Part shown: in pieces, positions 16,301 to 24,741 of the stretch
Position numbering within the stretch: the stretch's first letter is position 1
How the letters are laid out: each line of letters opens with the position of its first letter
Made by a program: the position numbers and the translations under genes
Notes under the pieces: model-generated
The model's database searches: none
What the model was told of the DNA's origin: nothing
The model's input: only the letters and a program-made list of their open reading frames with translations
NCBI GenBank assembly: GCA_009838915.1
Contig: VXQT01000018.1
Location: 1 to 34,086, forward strand
DNA from: Chloroflexota bacterium
Lineage (GTDB): Bacteria; Chloroflexota; Dehalococcoidia; Bin125
Reading direction: 5' to 3'
DNA length: 34,086 nucleotides

Positions 16301-17989
16301 TTAGCTCTCGTCGTAGGCCACCCACCTGTCGTAGAGGTCGTGGAAGTGGCGAATCTTGCCCTCCTCATAGGCGGCCAGGTAGATAAAGGGATTGACCTTC
16401 GCCTTGAGCCCCTTCTGGATCTTGGGCAGGTTGTAGCTGTCTTGGTTGAGCACGCGGGCCAGGCCGCCCATCTCGGGCGCCTCGGTCCAGTGATCGTCCG
16501 GGCCCAGCCAGTGGATCGGCGCGGCCGGCGGCTTGGGCTGGTCCTCCGGCCAGGGCGAGAGGTACATCACCTCCATGATCGACATCTCGGGGTCGTCGCC
16601 GTAGGGGCGGAACCGGTAGACGATCCGGCTGAACGATCCCCAGGGATGAAAATTGGGGAAGAGGTTGTTGTACTGCCCGTCGATCAACTCGGCGTCGCAG
16701 TAGATATCGACCCGGTCACCGATCACATCGCGCAGACTCTCGCGCATCATGTCGGCCATTTTGTTGCGCGACTCGGACAGCTCCTCGCGCGGCGGGTGGA
16801 TGTCCAGGTGCGGGCTGGTCCGCACCGCCAGCGTGACGGCCCGCGACCAGTTGTCGAACGAGTCGTACTGGTGATTGGCGCCGTCGCCGCCGTAGATCAT
16901 CAGTTGCGGATGCGTGGCGATGATGTGGTAGCCCTCCATGAAGGCCTCCTGGTTCACCTTCCAGTTGGCCCGCACGATCTTGGCCACGTGCATCTGCTTG
17001 TACTTGATCTCGTAGTCGTACTTCTCGTAGTGCGCCGGCAAGGAGCCGAGGAAGTCCTCGAACGGCTCGGCCTCGGGATCCGGATTGATAAAGACGAACC
17101 CGCCCCAGGTGCCGACCCGCGCCTCCGGCAACTGTCCCACGTCCTCACGCACCTCGGGAAAATCCCACTCCGAGGGAATCTCGCGCAACGAGCCGTCCAG
17201 CTCCCAGCACCAGCCGTGGAAGGGGCAGCGGAACTCGGTCGCCTGCTTGCCGTCGAATTCTCGTAACTGGCGCCCGCGGTGCAGGCAGGCGTTGTTGTAG
17301 GCCTTGAACTCGGCCGCGCCGGTGCGCACCACGATCCAGGAGAGATGGGCGACGTCATAGACGATGTAGTCGCCGATCTCGGGGATGTCGTCCACGTGGC
17401 AGGCCATTTGCCAGACCCGCTTCCAGAGCCGCTCAACCTCGAGGTCGTGCCACTTCCGGCTGTAGTAGCGCTCGGTCGGCACCCTGCGTACCCCGCCCGG
17501 CTGCGAGCGCTCCATGCGCAGGGTCTCGGGGATGCGCTCCGGGTACTGGTCCAACTCCAACAGTTCGAGGAAGGAGATACCGGTCGAGCGCACGCCGTCC
17601 GCTGTCTCGCGGCCAGGGTCGCCCCGGTAGCGGGTGAACGACTCGTCGAGCTCTCCGTCCCTGGACATACCGCCTGAGTAAGACGCCTCCGCCGCCATGG
17701 CGTTGTCGAGCGTGCTGCGGGCGCGATAGCCGCCGCGACGAATGATGCCCGGATCGCCCGCTTCGCTCTTGTCTTCCGCTGGCTCCTTCCGGCTCCTGGA
17801 CGGCCGCGGCGGCAGTTCCGGACCGCCGACCCACTGCAACAGGTGCGGATCGGCGTGTTTCAGGTCTCCCTCGAGATAGTGGCCTTCCCAGTCGAAGATG
17901 CCGTACTTCTGCGCCTTGTCGACACGGACTTTGCCCTCGCCGAGCTCGGTGTACGTCGCGCCGCTCAGTGGATGCACTTCCGTCTTCAT
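16301..17989 (-). CDS. Rieske non-heme iron oxygenase alpha subunit with long N-terminal extension
   Basis: This 562-residue protein has a Rieske [2Fe-2S] site, C235-x-H237 ('CLHRG') and C255-x-x-H258 ('CPFHGW'), followed by the catalytic mononuclear-iron motif 'EGYHIIATH' with His355 and His360. It is therefore an aromatic-ring-hydroxylating or demethylating oxygenase. Typical alpha subunits are ~420-460 residues with the Rieske Cys near residue 80-100. Here ~150 extra residues precede the oxygenase, with a conserved-looking block at 1-56 ('YGIFDWEGHYLEGDL') and a Pro/Arg/Ser linker. No beta subunit, ferredoxin or reductase is nearby. GAGGAG seven bases before ATG 17989 supports this start, so the extension is probably translated. 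Confidence 0.92.
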   Translation of the reverse strand: MKTEVHPLSGATYTELGEGKVRVDKAQKYGIFDWEGHYLEGDLKHADPHLLQWVGGPELPPRPSRSRKEPAEDKSEAGDPGIIRRGGYRARSTLDNAMAAEASYSGGMSRDGELDESFTRYRGDPGRETADGVRSTGISFLELLELDQYPERIPETLRMERSQPGGVRRVPTERYYSRKWHDLEVERLWKRVWQMACHVDDIPEIGDYIVYDVAHLSWIVVRTGAAEFKAYNNACLHRGRQLREFDGKQATEFRCPFHGWCWELDGSLREIPSEWDFPEVREDVGQLPEARVGTWGGFVFINPDPEAEPFEDFLGSLPAHYEKYDYEIKYKQMHVAKIVRANWKVNQEAFMEGYHIIATHPQLMIYGGDGANHQYDSFDNWSRAVTLAVRTSPHLDIHPPREELSESRNKMADMMRESLRDVIGDRVDIYCDAELIDGQYNNLFPNFHPWGSFSRIVYRFRPYGDDPEMSIMEVMYLSPWPEDQPKPPAAPIHWLGPDDHWTEAPEMGGLARVLNQDSYNLPKIQKGLKAKVNPFIYLAAYEEGKIRHFHDLYDRWVAYDES

Positions 17990-18068
17990 AACCCGCTCCT
18001 CATTGCTCGCGCACAGTCTATTCCTGAGCGTTGCGGTGGCAGGGAGGGTCAGCGCCTAGCATGCCGAT

Positions 18069-18836
18069 ATGCCGAAACTCGCCGCCAGCCTGTCGTGGAT
18101 GTTCCAGGAAGTGGAGCTGCTGGAGCGGTTCCAGGCGGCGGCCGAGGCGGGCTTTCGCGCGGTCGAGATCCAGGCGCCGTACTCCGAGCCGGCGCCCTTG
18201 CTGGCCGAGAGAGCATGTGAAGCCGGCCTGACTGTGGCGCTGATCAACACGCCCGTCGCCCTCGCCGCGGTGCCGGGTAAGCGGTGCGACTTCCGTCGTG
18301 GAATCGAAACCACGCTCGAATACGCGAAGTCCCTGGACTGCTCCCAGATACACTGCCTCGCCGGCCGCACCGACCATCCTGACGCCGAGACTACGTTCAT
18401 CGACAACCTGCGCTGGGCCGCCGACCGCGCCGCTGCGCAGGATGCAAGAATCATGCTGGAGCCGCTCAACACGACCGATAATCCCGGCTACTTCCTCACG
18501 GGCAGCGCCCAGGCGCGGCGGATCATCGAGCAGGTCGATCGCGACAACGTACGGATGCAGTACGACTGCTATCACATGCAGATCATGGAAGGGAACCTGA
18601 CCGAGACGATCAGGACGCATCTCGACGTGATCGGTCACGTCCAGATCAGCGGCGTCCCCGGGCGTCACGAGCCCGACCCAGAGCAGGAGATCAACTATCC
18701 CTACGTGCTGTCCCTGATCGACGAGCTCGGATACGACGGCTGGGTCGGCTGCGAATACCGCCCGCGGGAGTCCACGCTTGCAGGATTCGAATGGGCGCGA
18801 CCGTACGGCATTGGGAGAGGACCGAGAGATGAATAG
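18069..18836 (+). CDS. hydroxypyruvate isomerase-family TIM barrel (Hyi-like)
   Basis: This 255-residue protein matches the hydroxypyruvate isomerase/AP-endonuclease-2 fold family. Diagnostic blocks are '[15 protein letters not shown]' with Glu131, '[14 protein letters not shown]' with Asp166 and His169, '[14 protein letters not shown]' with His190, and '[12 protein letters not shown]' with Glu229. The paired glutamates are the expected catalytic bases. Hyi interconverts hydroxypyruvate and tartronate semialdehyde, but glyoxylate-pathway partners are absent, so another 2-hydroxy-aldehyde or ketose may be the substrate. It starts the run hyi-like > SDR > crotonase > SDR and overlaps the next gene by eight bases. 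No good ribosome-binding site precedes ATG 18069. Confidence 0.88.
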   Translation: MPKLAASLSWMFQEVELLERFQAAAEAGFRAVEIQAPYSEPAPLLAERACEAGLTVALINTPVALAAVPGKRCDFRRGIETTLEYAKSLDCSQIHCLAGRTDHPDAETTFIDNLRWAADRAAAQDARIMLEPLNTTDNPGYFLTGSAQARRIIEQVDRDNVRMQYDCYHMQIMEGNLTETIRTHLDVIGHVQISGVPGRHEPDPEQEINYPYVLSLIDELGYDGWVGCEYRPRESTLAGFEWARPYGIGRGPRDE

Positions 18837-19593
18837 TGAAGTCAAGAACCCTGTGGCGGTGATCACCGGCGCAGGCTCCGGCGTCGGCCGAGCATCCGCG
18901 CTCGCGCTGCTGCGCGACGGCTGGTCGGTGGTGCTCTCCGGGCGACGGATCGAACGGCTGGAAGAGACCCGGCAGATGGCCGGCGACGACGCGGAACGGA
19001 CACTGGCCGTCGTCGCCGACGTGACCCAGCCGGAGTCGGTGACCAGTCTGTTTGCCCAGGTGCGAGCGAACTTCGGTCGCCTGGACCTGCTCTTCAACAA
19101 CGCGGGGTCCGGCGCGCCGCCGCTGCCGCTGGAGGACTTGTCGCTCGAGCAGTGGCGCTACGTCGTCGACCTCAACCTGACCGCCTGCTTCCTCTGCACC
19201 CAGGAGGCGTTCCGGATCATGAAGGACCAGGACCCGCGCGGCGGACGGATCATCAACAACGGGTCGATCTCCGCCGATCGGCCGCGCCCCAACTCGGCCC
19301 CTTACACCGCAACCAAGCATGCGCTGACCGGGCTGACCAAGTCGACCGCGCTGGACGGCCGCAAGTACGACATCGCCTGTGGACAGATCGACATCGGCAA
19401 CGCGGCGACCGAGATGACCGCTTCAATGGGCCGCGGCGTGCCGCAGCCCAACGGCGAGCGGATGCCCGAGCCGACCTTCGACGTCGAGCACGTGGCCGAG
19501 GCGATCCTCTACATGGCCCGCCTGCCGCTCGACGCCAACGTCCCGTTCATCACCGTGATGGCGACCAAGATGCCGCTCTTTGGTCGCGGCTAG
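18829..19593 (+). CDS. short-chain dehydrogenase/reductase
   Basis: This 254-residue classical SDR has 'TGAGSGVG' for cofactor binding, 'NNAG' in '[12 protein letters not shown]', a Ser in 'IINNGSISA' and 'YTATK' as the Tyr/Lys pair. 'LSGRRIERL' after strand 2 places arginines where NADP is usually bound. The C-terminus '[17 protein letters not shown]' differs from FabG-type proteins. The ATG at 18829 overlaps the end of the Hyi-like gene and follows GGGAGAGG by eight bases. An in-frame ATG upstream at 18778 is rejected because it lies inside the previous gene. It probably works with the following crotonase. Confidence 0.9.
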   Translation: MNSEVKNPVAVITGAGSGVGRASALALLRDGWSVVLSGRRIERLEETRQMAGDDAERTLAVVADVTQPESVTSLFAQVRANFGRLDLLFNNAGSGAPPLPLEDLSLEQWRYVVDLNLTACFLCTQEAFRIMKDQDPRGGRIINNGSISADRPRPNSAPYTATKHALTGLTKSTALDGRKYDIACGQIDIGNAATEMTASMGRGVPQPNGERMPEPTFDVEHVAEAILYMARLPLDANVPFITVMATKMPLFGRG

Positions 19594-19607
19594 AGAGAGG
19601 CTTCGCC

Positions 19608-20465
19608 ATGCAAGAGCTCGAACTGGTCCCCTACCTGCTCTATGAGAAGGAAGACAGCGGCATCCTCTGGATCAAGTTCAACCGACCGGAGAAGCTGAAT
19701 GCAGCTGTTGGCGGCACCGAACGCACCGGCACGCTGGCCAAAGTCGGCGAGTACATGCGCGCCGCCGACGATGATCCGGACGTGCAGGTGATCGTCCTGA
19801 CCGGCATGGGGCGCGGATTCTGCGCCGGAGTCGATGTGCGCGGCTCCGACCTGGGCGAGTTCGAACCCGACGACAACTATCTCGGCAACGCACCCTATGA
19901 GCCCGGCGGGCTCGACGCGACCCGCCAGCGCTTCTTCTATGGCCTGACCAAGCTGATGCGCGACATCTCCTACGTGCGCAAGCCGACCGTCGCGATGGTC
20001 AACGGCGTCGCCGCCGGATTCGGCATGGATATGGCGCTGCAGTGCGACATCCGCTACGGCTGCGAACACACCCGCTTCATCGCCTACCAGCAGGTCGGCC
20101 AGATCATCGAGAACGGCGGCGCGTACTACCTGACCCGTCTGGCCGGACTGGGCCGCGCGCTCGAGTTCTCATTCACCGGGCACCTCGACGCCCAGACGGC
20201 GGCCGAGTGGGGTGTGCTCAACCGGCTCGTCCCGGCCGAAGAGCTTGAGGACGAAGTCCGAGCCCTCTGCGCGCGGATCATGCGCAATCCGCCGCTCGTC
20301 ACCTGGATCAACAAGCGCGTGATTCGCGCCGCGATGGACAGCACCCTGGAGACCACGGCGGTGCTGACCTCCAACGCCTCGCCGATCCTGGCCACGTCTG
20401 CGGACGCAGACGAGGCGCGCGCCGCCCTGCGGGAGCGCCGCGAACCCGACTTCCAGGGCCGCTAA
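19608..20465 (+). CDS. enoyl-CoA hydratase/isomerase (crotonase) family protein
   Basis: This 285-residue crotonase-fold protein shows 'KFNRPEKLNA' near the N-terminus, the oxyanion-hole segment 'GRGFCAGVDVRG', and 'VNGVAAGFGMDMALQCDIRYG' for the second backbone NH. In true hydratases two glutamates act. By eye alignment, the first (Glu144 of the rat enzyme) falls on a Gln in 'YQQVG', while the second is kept in 'ALEFSF'. An extra Glu sits at 'IIENGG'. It may therefore be an isomerase, hydrolase or C-C lyase and not a simple hydratase. AGAGAGG precedes ATG 19608, which is 14 bases after the SDR stop codon, consistent with one operon. Confidence 0.88.
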   Translation: MQELELVPYLLYEKEDSGILWIKFNRPEKLNAAVGGTERTGTLAKVGEYMRAADDDPDVQVIVLTGMGRGFCAGVDVRGSDLGEFEPDDNYLGNAPYEPGGLDATRQRFFYGLTKLMRDISYVRKPTVAMVNGVAAGFGMDMALQCDIRYGCEHTRFIAYQQVGQIIENGGAYYLTRLAGLGRALEFSFTGHLDAQTAAEWGVLNRLVPAEELEDEVRALCARIMRNPPLVTWINKRVIRAAMDSTLETTAVLTSNASPILATSADADEARAALRERREPDFQGR

Positions 20466-20484
20466 CGACGGAGAGGAACACGAG

Positions 20485-21270
20485 ATGACCGATGCCACAT
20501 TCGCGCGATTCCGAGGCAAGGTCGCGCTGATCTCGGGCGCCGCGGCAGGCATCTGCCGCGCCAGCGCCGAGATTATCGCCGCCGAGGGTGGCACCGTCGC
20601 CGCCGTCGATATCAACCGCGAACTGCTCGACGGCGCGATGCTGGCGCTGGCCGAGGCCGGCGGCGGCGAGCACATGGCCTACTGCGCCAACTCGCTGGAG
20701 CAGGACGACGTCGACTCCGTCGTCGCCGACGTGATCGATCGCTACGGACGGATCGACATCCTGATCAACGGCGTCGGCGGCTCGACAATCATCGCCGACG
20801 CGGGCGCCGCTGTCGACGAGCTGACCATGGAGGAATGGCAACAGGTGCTCGATTTCAACCTCAGCGGCACATTCCTCTTCTGCAACGCGGTGGTTCCGCA
20901 CATGAAGCGACAGGGCAGCGGCAAGATCGTCAACTTCGCCTCGATTGCCGGGCGCGGCAAGAGCGCCACCAGTTCCAGCGCGTACTCGGCGGCCAAGGGC
21001 GGGATCATCGCGATGACGACCAAGCTCGCCCTGGAGCTCGGGCCGGCAGGGATCAATGTGAACGCGATCGCCCCGTCGGCCACCTTGACTGAGCGCATCC
21101 GCCGGCACTGGGAGCAACGTCCCTCGGAACTGAGGGAACAGGTAGTCGCGGCCACGCCGCTGCGCCGCATCGCCGAGCCGATCGATCAGGCCAACGTGGT
21201 CTGCTTCCTCGCCTCGTCCCACGCCGACTTCGTCACCGGCATCACCATCGACGTCACCGGCGGCGCCTAG
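20485..21270 (+). CDS. short-chain dehydrogenase/reductase with altered cofactor motif
   Basis: This 261-residue SDR keeps the catalytic Ser ('NFASIAGRG') and the Tyr/Lys pair in 'SAYSAAKGG', and ends with 'GITIDVTGGA', close to FabG-like proteins. Two normally invariant motifs differ: the glycine-rich loop reads 'SGAAAGICRA', with Cys replacing the third Gly, and 'NNAG' is replaced by 'NGVG'. 'AAVDINREL' after strand 2 suggests NAD. The enzyme could still be active, since both changes are tolerated in some relatives. GGAGAGGAA precedes ATG 20485, 19 bases after the crotonase stop codon. Its stop codon shares CTAG with the convergent flavin monooxygenase gene. Confidence 0.9.
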   Translation: MTDATFARFRGKVALISGAAAGICRASAEIIAAEGGTVAAVDINRELLDGAMLALAEAGGGEHMAYCANSLEQDDVDSVVADVIDRYGRIDILINGVGGSTIIADAGAAVDELTMEEWQQVLDFNLSGTFLFCNAVVPHMKRQGSGKIVNFASIAGRGKSATSSSAYSAAKGGIIAMTTKLALELGPAGINVNAIAPSATLTERIRRHWEQRPSELREQVVAATPLRRIAEPIDQANVVCFLASSHADFVTGITIDVTGGA

Positions 21271-22304
21271 AACTCCCCTGACTTCAACACCGGCAACACT
21301 TCCTGGGCGAAGAGGTTCATCGAGCTCAGTACCTGCTCCTGCGACAGGTCGCCGAACCAGAAGTTGGCGTTGAAGTGGTCGATGCCCATCACCTCGCGCA
21401 ACTGCCTGATCTTCTCGATGCAGGTGTCCGGCGTGCCCATGATCAGGTAGCGCTCGAGCAGCTCCTCTACGGTCGGTTCCTGCTCCATGGGAACTGCGAG
21501 CGCGCGGCCGTGGTCGACCCGGGCAAGACCCTGTCGCAGGCTCAGCGTGACGCGCATGTTCCAGCGCGCCTGCTCGACGATTGACGGCAGCTCCGACTCG
21601 TCGTGCGTCACGTAGATCGCCCGCTGCGAACTCACCCGCACCGCCTCGCGCTGCGCCGGATCCGGCAGCGCCCGGTCGAAGGTCTCTCTGAACTCGGCCA
21701 GCCGCTCGATTGGAATGCCGAAACCGCCGGTGATCAGGTTGAAGCCGCGTTCCGCCGTCGCCGCGATTGACTCCGGGCTCTGGCCCACGACCCAGATCGG
21801 CGGGTGCGGCTTCTGGCTCGGGCTGGGGAAGACGCTGGTCTCGTCGAAGCAGTAGTACTTGCCCTCGTGCGCGAAGGGCTTGCCCGCGAACGACTTGAGC
21901 AGGATGTCGACCGCCTCGTCGAAGCGCTCGCGGCTCTCGTCGAGCGAATGACCAAGGCGTTCGAACTCGTAGCGCTGATATCCGCGCCCCAGCCCGACAT
22001 CGAGCCGCCCGCCGCTGAGCACGTCGGCGGTGCCGATCTCCTCGGCCACGACCAGCGGATGATGCAGCGGCAGCACCACGACCGCCGAACCGACCCGGAT
22101 GCGCTCGGTGTGCGCCGCCAGGTGCATGGCGAACATCAGCGGGCGCGAGAGGTACCCGTAGGTTGAGAAGTGATGCTCGGCGCACCAGGCGCTGTCGAAG
22201 CCCAGCCGCTCGGCCCTCTGCGTCAGCTCAGTCGCCCGACTGAACACCTCGGCATGGTTCTGCCCCGTCGGCGACTGGAGCAGAAAGAAAATCCCACAGT
22301 CCAT
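21267..22304 (-). CDS. luciferase-like flavin-dependent monooxygenase (LLM)
   Basis: This 345-residue protein is a bacterial-luciferase-like TIM barrel. 'GFDSAWCAEHHFS' near residue 40 carries the Glu-His-His motif common in LuxA-like alkanal monooxygenases. 'ADVLSGGRLDVGLGRGYQ' is the usual flavin-region segment, and 'IMGTPDTCIEKI' is the standard C-terminal block. It uses reduced FMN supplied by a separate reductase, which is not seen here. SAR202-type Chloroflexota carry many paralogues of this group, proposed to oxidise recalcitrant organic matter. GGAGG six bases before ATG 22304 supports the start. It is convergent with the preceding SDR operon, sharing four bases. Confidence 0.92.
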   Translation of the reverse strand: MDCGIFFLLQSPTGQNHAEVFSRATELTQRAERLGFDSAWCAEHHFSTYGYLSRPLMFAMHLAAHTERIRVGSAVVVLPLHHPLVVAEEIGTADVLSGGRLDVGLGRGYQRYEFERLGHSLDESRERFDEAVDILLKSFAGKPFAHEGKYYCFDETSVFPSPSQKPHPPIWVVGQSPESIAATAERGFNLITGGFGIPIERLAEFRETFDRALPDPAQREAVRVSSQRAIYVTHDESELPSIVEQARWNMRVTLSLRQGLARVDHGRALAVPMEQEPTVEELLERYLIMGTPDTCIEKIRQLREVMGIDHFNANFWFGDLSQEQVLSSMNLFAQEVLPVLKSGEF

Positions 22305-22375
22305 CGTGCCCTCCCCCGTCTGAGACCCTGCCGACGCAGGCTAACGCGCCACCCGTCCAGACCCGTACGGCTCCC

Positions 22376-22423
22376 TCTCTCCCCCCGCGCAAGCGGGGGG
22401 AGATGCCGAAGGCAGAGGGGGGC
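22376..22423. repeat. palindromic repeat, family R2, inverted copy
   Basis: TCTCCCCCCGC (22378-22388) pairs perfectly with GCGGGGGGAGA (22393-22403) around a GCAA loop, followed by TGCCGAAGGCA and GAGGGGGG. This is the reverse complement of copies 1 and 2. The stem is kept although the loop differs. It is directly followed by an R3 palindrome. Confidence 0.7.
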
Positions 22424-22436
22424 TCCCCGCTCGACT

Positions 22437-22464
22437 CCCAGTCCCTGCTTCACGCAGGGACCCG
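22437..22464. repeat. palindromic repeat, family R3, copy 2
   Basis: GTCCCTGC (22441-22448) pairs with GCAGGGAC (22454-22461) around TTCAC, with CCCA and CCG flanks as in the copy at 34-62. The arm-closing pair is changed on both sides compared with copy 1 (A-T to C-G), a compensatory change. It lies 26 bases from the end of the NHL-repeat gene, but no T-run follows on either strand. Confidence 0.6.
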
Positions 22465-22490
22465 CTCGGCTCCGTTCGGCTCAACACGAG

Positions 22491-23513
22491 TCAGGCGTTG
22501 AACTGTGGGACGAGGTAGTCGTGATCCTTGTGGTAGACCTGTATCCGGCCTCGGCCTCCGTCGCTGATTGCGATTCGGTCCTGGCCGTCGATGGCGATCC
22601 CGCGCGGGCGGTCGAAGATGCCGAACTTGATCAGCTCAACCGGATTGACGCGGCGGAAGGCCTGCGCGTACTCCATGTTGACTTCCATGACCTGCTGTGC
22701 GGCTTTGGAGAACTCGTGGGCATCTCCCTGGAGACTGCAAATGACGTCGCCGTCCGGATAGTAGATCTGCACGCGCCCGTGGCCCCAGTCACAGACGTAG
22801 ACATCGCCCGCGCTGTCCACGGCGACGTCGGCCGGACGCTTCAGACTGCCGCCGTCGTCGATGCCCTGATCCGCGAACCGGGAGCCGAAGCGAACCAGAC
22901 ACTCGCCGTCGGGAGCGAATTTCTGCACTCGGTCGTTGGCCCAGTCGGCGATGAAGTAGGCGCCCTCGCCGTCGATGGTCAGGCCCCAGGGCTGATTGAG
23001 CTGCCCGGCGTCGGAGCCGTGAGTTCCCCACGCGTTGATGAACTCGCCGGCAATCGTGAACTTCTGCACGCGATGGTTGAGGCTGTCAATGACGACCAGG
23101 TTGTCGTCCTGGTCGAAGGCAAGTCCCGAGGGCCGGTTGAACTGTCCGGGCGCGTCGCCAAACTCGCCCCAATCGCCAATCGGCGAGCCTTCGGCGTCGT
23201 AGCCGAAGATGCGGTGATGGAATGCGTCGGCGCACCAGACCGAGCCGTCGCGCGCGAGCGCGAGCCCCTCCGGCCAGACCAGATCGCCCATACCCATGTC
23301 GCCGAGGAACTCGTCCTCGATCCGATGCTTGAAGATCTTCGGACTCAACGCACCGCCGCCGCCGTACTCAGCCAGGCCAATGTCGGCGATGTGCATCGTG
23401 CCGTTGGCCGCCATGGCAATCGAGGTCGGGTAGGTGAATCCCTGAGGCCCGACGAAATGGCCGATCGAGTGGTCGAAGTGCCAGGTGCGTCCGGCGACGG
23501 TCGTGGTCAGCAT
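22491..23513 (-). CDS. NHL-repeat beta-propeller protein
   Basis: This 340-residue protein is built from about six NHL repeats. Each is recognisable as 'rPxGlAfD..dnlvViDslNhRVQkF' followed by 'G.....W' (for example at ~125-160, ~170-205, ~215-250 and ~305-335). It should fold as a six-bladed propeller, used for ligand or protein binding or as a peptidyl-hydroxyglycine-lyase-like scaffold. There is no signal peptide at the start (MLTTTVAGRTWHF), so it appears cytoplasmic unless the start is wrong. AGAGGAA six bases before ATG 23513 supports this start. It is 24 bases downstream of the DUF1501 gene, forming a run DUF1800 > DUF1501 > NHL. Confidence 0.9.
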   Translation of the reverse strand: MLTTTVAGRTWHFDHSIGHFVGPQGFTYPTSIAMAANGTMHIADIGLAEYGGGGALSPKIFKHRIEDEFLGDMGMGDLVWPEGLALARDGSVWCADAFHHRIFGYDAEGSPIGDWGEFGDAPGQFNRPSGLAFDQDDNLVVIDSLNHRVQKFTIAGEFINAWGTHGSDAGQLNQPWGLTIDGEGAYFIADWANDRVQKFAPDGECLVRFGSRFADQGIDDGGSLKRPADVAVDSAGDVYVCDWGHGRVQIYYPDGDVICSLQGDAHEFSKAAQQVMEVNMEYAQAFRRVNPVELIKFGIFDRPRGIAIDGQDRIAISDGGRGRIQVYHKDHDYLVPQFNA

Positions 23514-23537
23514 GGCGGTTCCTCTCTCTGCAACCCT

Positions 23538-24695
23538 CTACGCGGTCGCCAACTGCGGCTCGATGAAGCGGAGCTTTTCGAACTCGCCATCGACAATCGG
23601 CTTCGCGTCCAGACCCATCCAGTCTTCGAGCAGCGTCGAGTAGACGCCGCGGAAATCGTGGTTGGGGATGAGGTCGCCTTGCTCCAGGTCGCTGGGCTTG
23701 ATGCTCGGGAACTCGCCGTGCATGCCGCCTACCGCACTCGGGCCGATGACGAAACAGCCGCCGCCGGCGCCGTGGTCGGAGCCGGAGCCGTTGTCGCGCA
23801 CGCGGCGGCCAAACTCGGTGAACAGGAACATGATCACGTTGTCGTCGGCGTCGTGCGCCTTGACGTCGTCCCAGAAGTCGGCGATCGCCCGCGAGAGGTC
23901 GGTCCAGAGCTTCTCGAAGACCGGCTTCTGGTTGGCGTGGGTGTCGAAGCCGATCAACTGCGTGTAGAAGACGCGCGTGCCGAGGTCGGCGCAGTGGATC
24001 GTGGCGATGTCCTTGAGGCTGCGCGAGATCTGCTCGGAGCCCCACTCAACCTCGGTCTCGTATCGGCCCAGGCCCTCTTTGAGGATGTCGGCGCCCTTGA
24101 GCGCGTCGAGTCCGGTCCGGCCCAGGTACTCCTGCACGTAGCCGGTGCCGATCGCGCGGCCGTACATATTCACGAACCGCTCGAGCATCTTCTCGCGCTG
24201 CCGCTGCTGCTCGATCCCGGTCAGCAGACCATAGGTCGAGAGGTCGGCGACCGAGGCCACAGTCACACCGGGCACAACCAGCGCCCGAGGTAGTCCCTGT
24301 CCAATGTGGACGCCGGTGACCGGGTTTTCGCCGGCCGGGTCAAGGTCGCGGATCGCGCGGCCAACCCAACCCTCGGTGCCGACCTTGTTGGGCTCACAGG
24401 TGTGCCAGATGTCCATCGAGCGGAAGTGCGAGCGCGGCGAGTTGGGATAGCCGACGCCGTGGATCAGCGCCATCTCGCCCTGGTCGTAGAGCTCCTTGAG
24501 CGGCGCCATCGTCGGATGCAGGCCGAAATGGTCGTCGATCTTGAGGACCTCATCCTCGCCGATGCAGAGTCCGCCGTTGCGGGCGTCGTTGTAGTACCCG
24601 TCGGCGTAAGGCACCACGCTGTTCATGTAGTCGTTGCCGCCGGTCAACTGGATGATGACGACAACCGGGTCCTTGCTTCTGGTCGCAGTGGTCAT
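23538..24695 (-). CDS. DUF1501-family protein
   Basis: This 385-residue protein matches DUF1501, a family related to the alkaline phosphatase/sulfatase fold and of unproven function. Family features are 'VVVIIQLTGGNDYMNSVVPYAD' at the N-terminus, 'FGLHPTMAPLKELYDQGEMALIHGVGYPN', 'SHFRSMDIWHT', and the C-terminal 'FTEFGRRVRDNGSGSDHGAGG' with likely metal-binding Asp and His. Family members usually carry a twin-arginine signal peptide. Here the protein starts just before the first domain strand, and no RRxFL motif is visible. It is linked to a DUF1800 gene 46 bases upstream, a known recurrent pairing. Confidence 0.92.
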   Translation of the reverse strand: MTTATRSKDPVVVIIQLTGGNDYMNSVVPYADGYYNDARNGGLCIGEDEVLKIDDHFGLHPTMAPLKELYDQGEMALIHGVGYPNSPRSHFRSMDIWHTCEPNKVGTEGWVGRAIRDLDPAGENPVTGVHIGQGLPRALVVPGVTVASVADLSTYGLLTGIEQQRQREKMLERFVNMYGRAIGTGYVQEYLGRTGLDALKGADILKEGLGRYETEVEWGSEQISRSLKDIATIHCADLGTRVFYTQLIGFDTHANQKPVFEKLWTDLSRAIADFWDDVKAHDADDNVIMFLFTEFGRRVRDNGSGSDHGAGGGCFVIGPSAVGGMHGEFPSIKPSDLEQGDLIPNHDFRGVYSTLLEDWMGLDAKPIVDGEFEKLRFIEPQLATA

Positions 24696-24741
24696 GGTTG
24701 GGGTCTCTCTGTGTTGCTCCCGTGTGTTGGATGGTCGTTGA

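Noticed and set aside
20308-22185. A 625-codon open frame on the minus strand
   Set aside because: It overlaps the crotonase end, the SDR and the LLM gene in other frames. It has low-complexity Arg/Ala composition and no recognisable fold.
22170-24293. A 707-codon open frame on the plus strand
   Set aside because: It is antisense to the well-supported NHL and DUF1501 genes, has an Arg/Val/Asp/Leu-biased composition typical of GC-rich shadow frames, and shows no domain.
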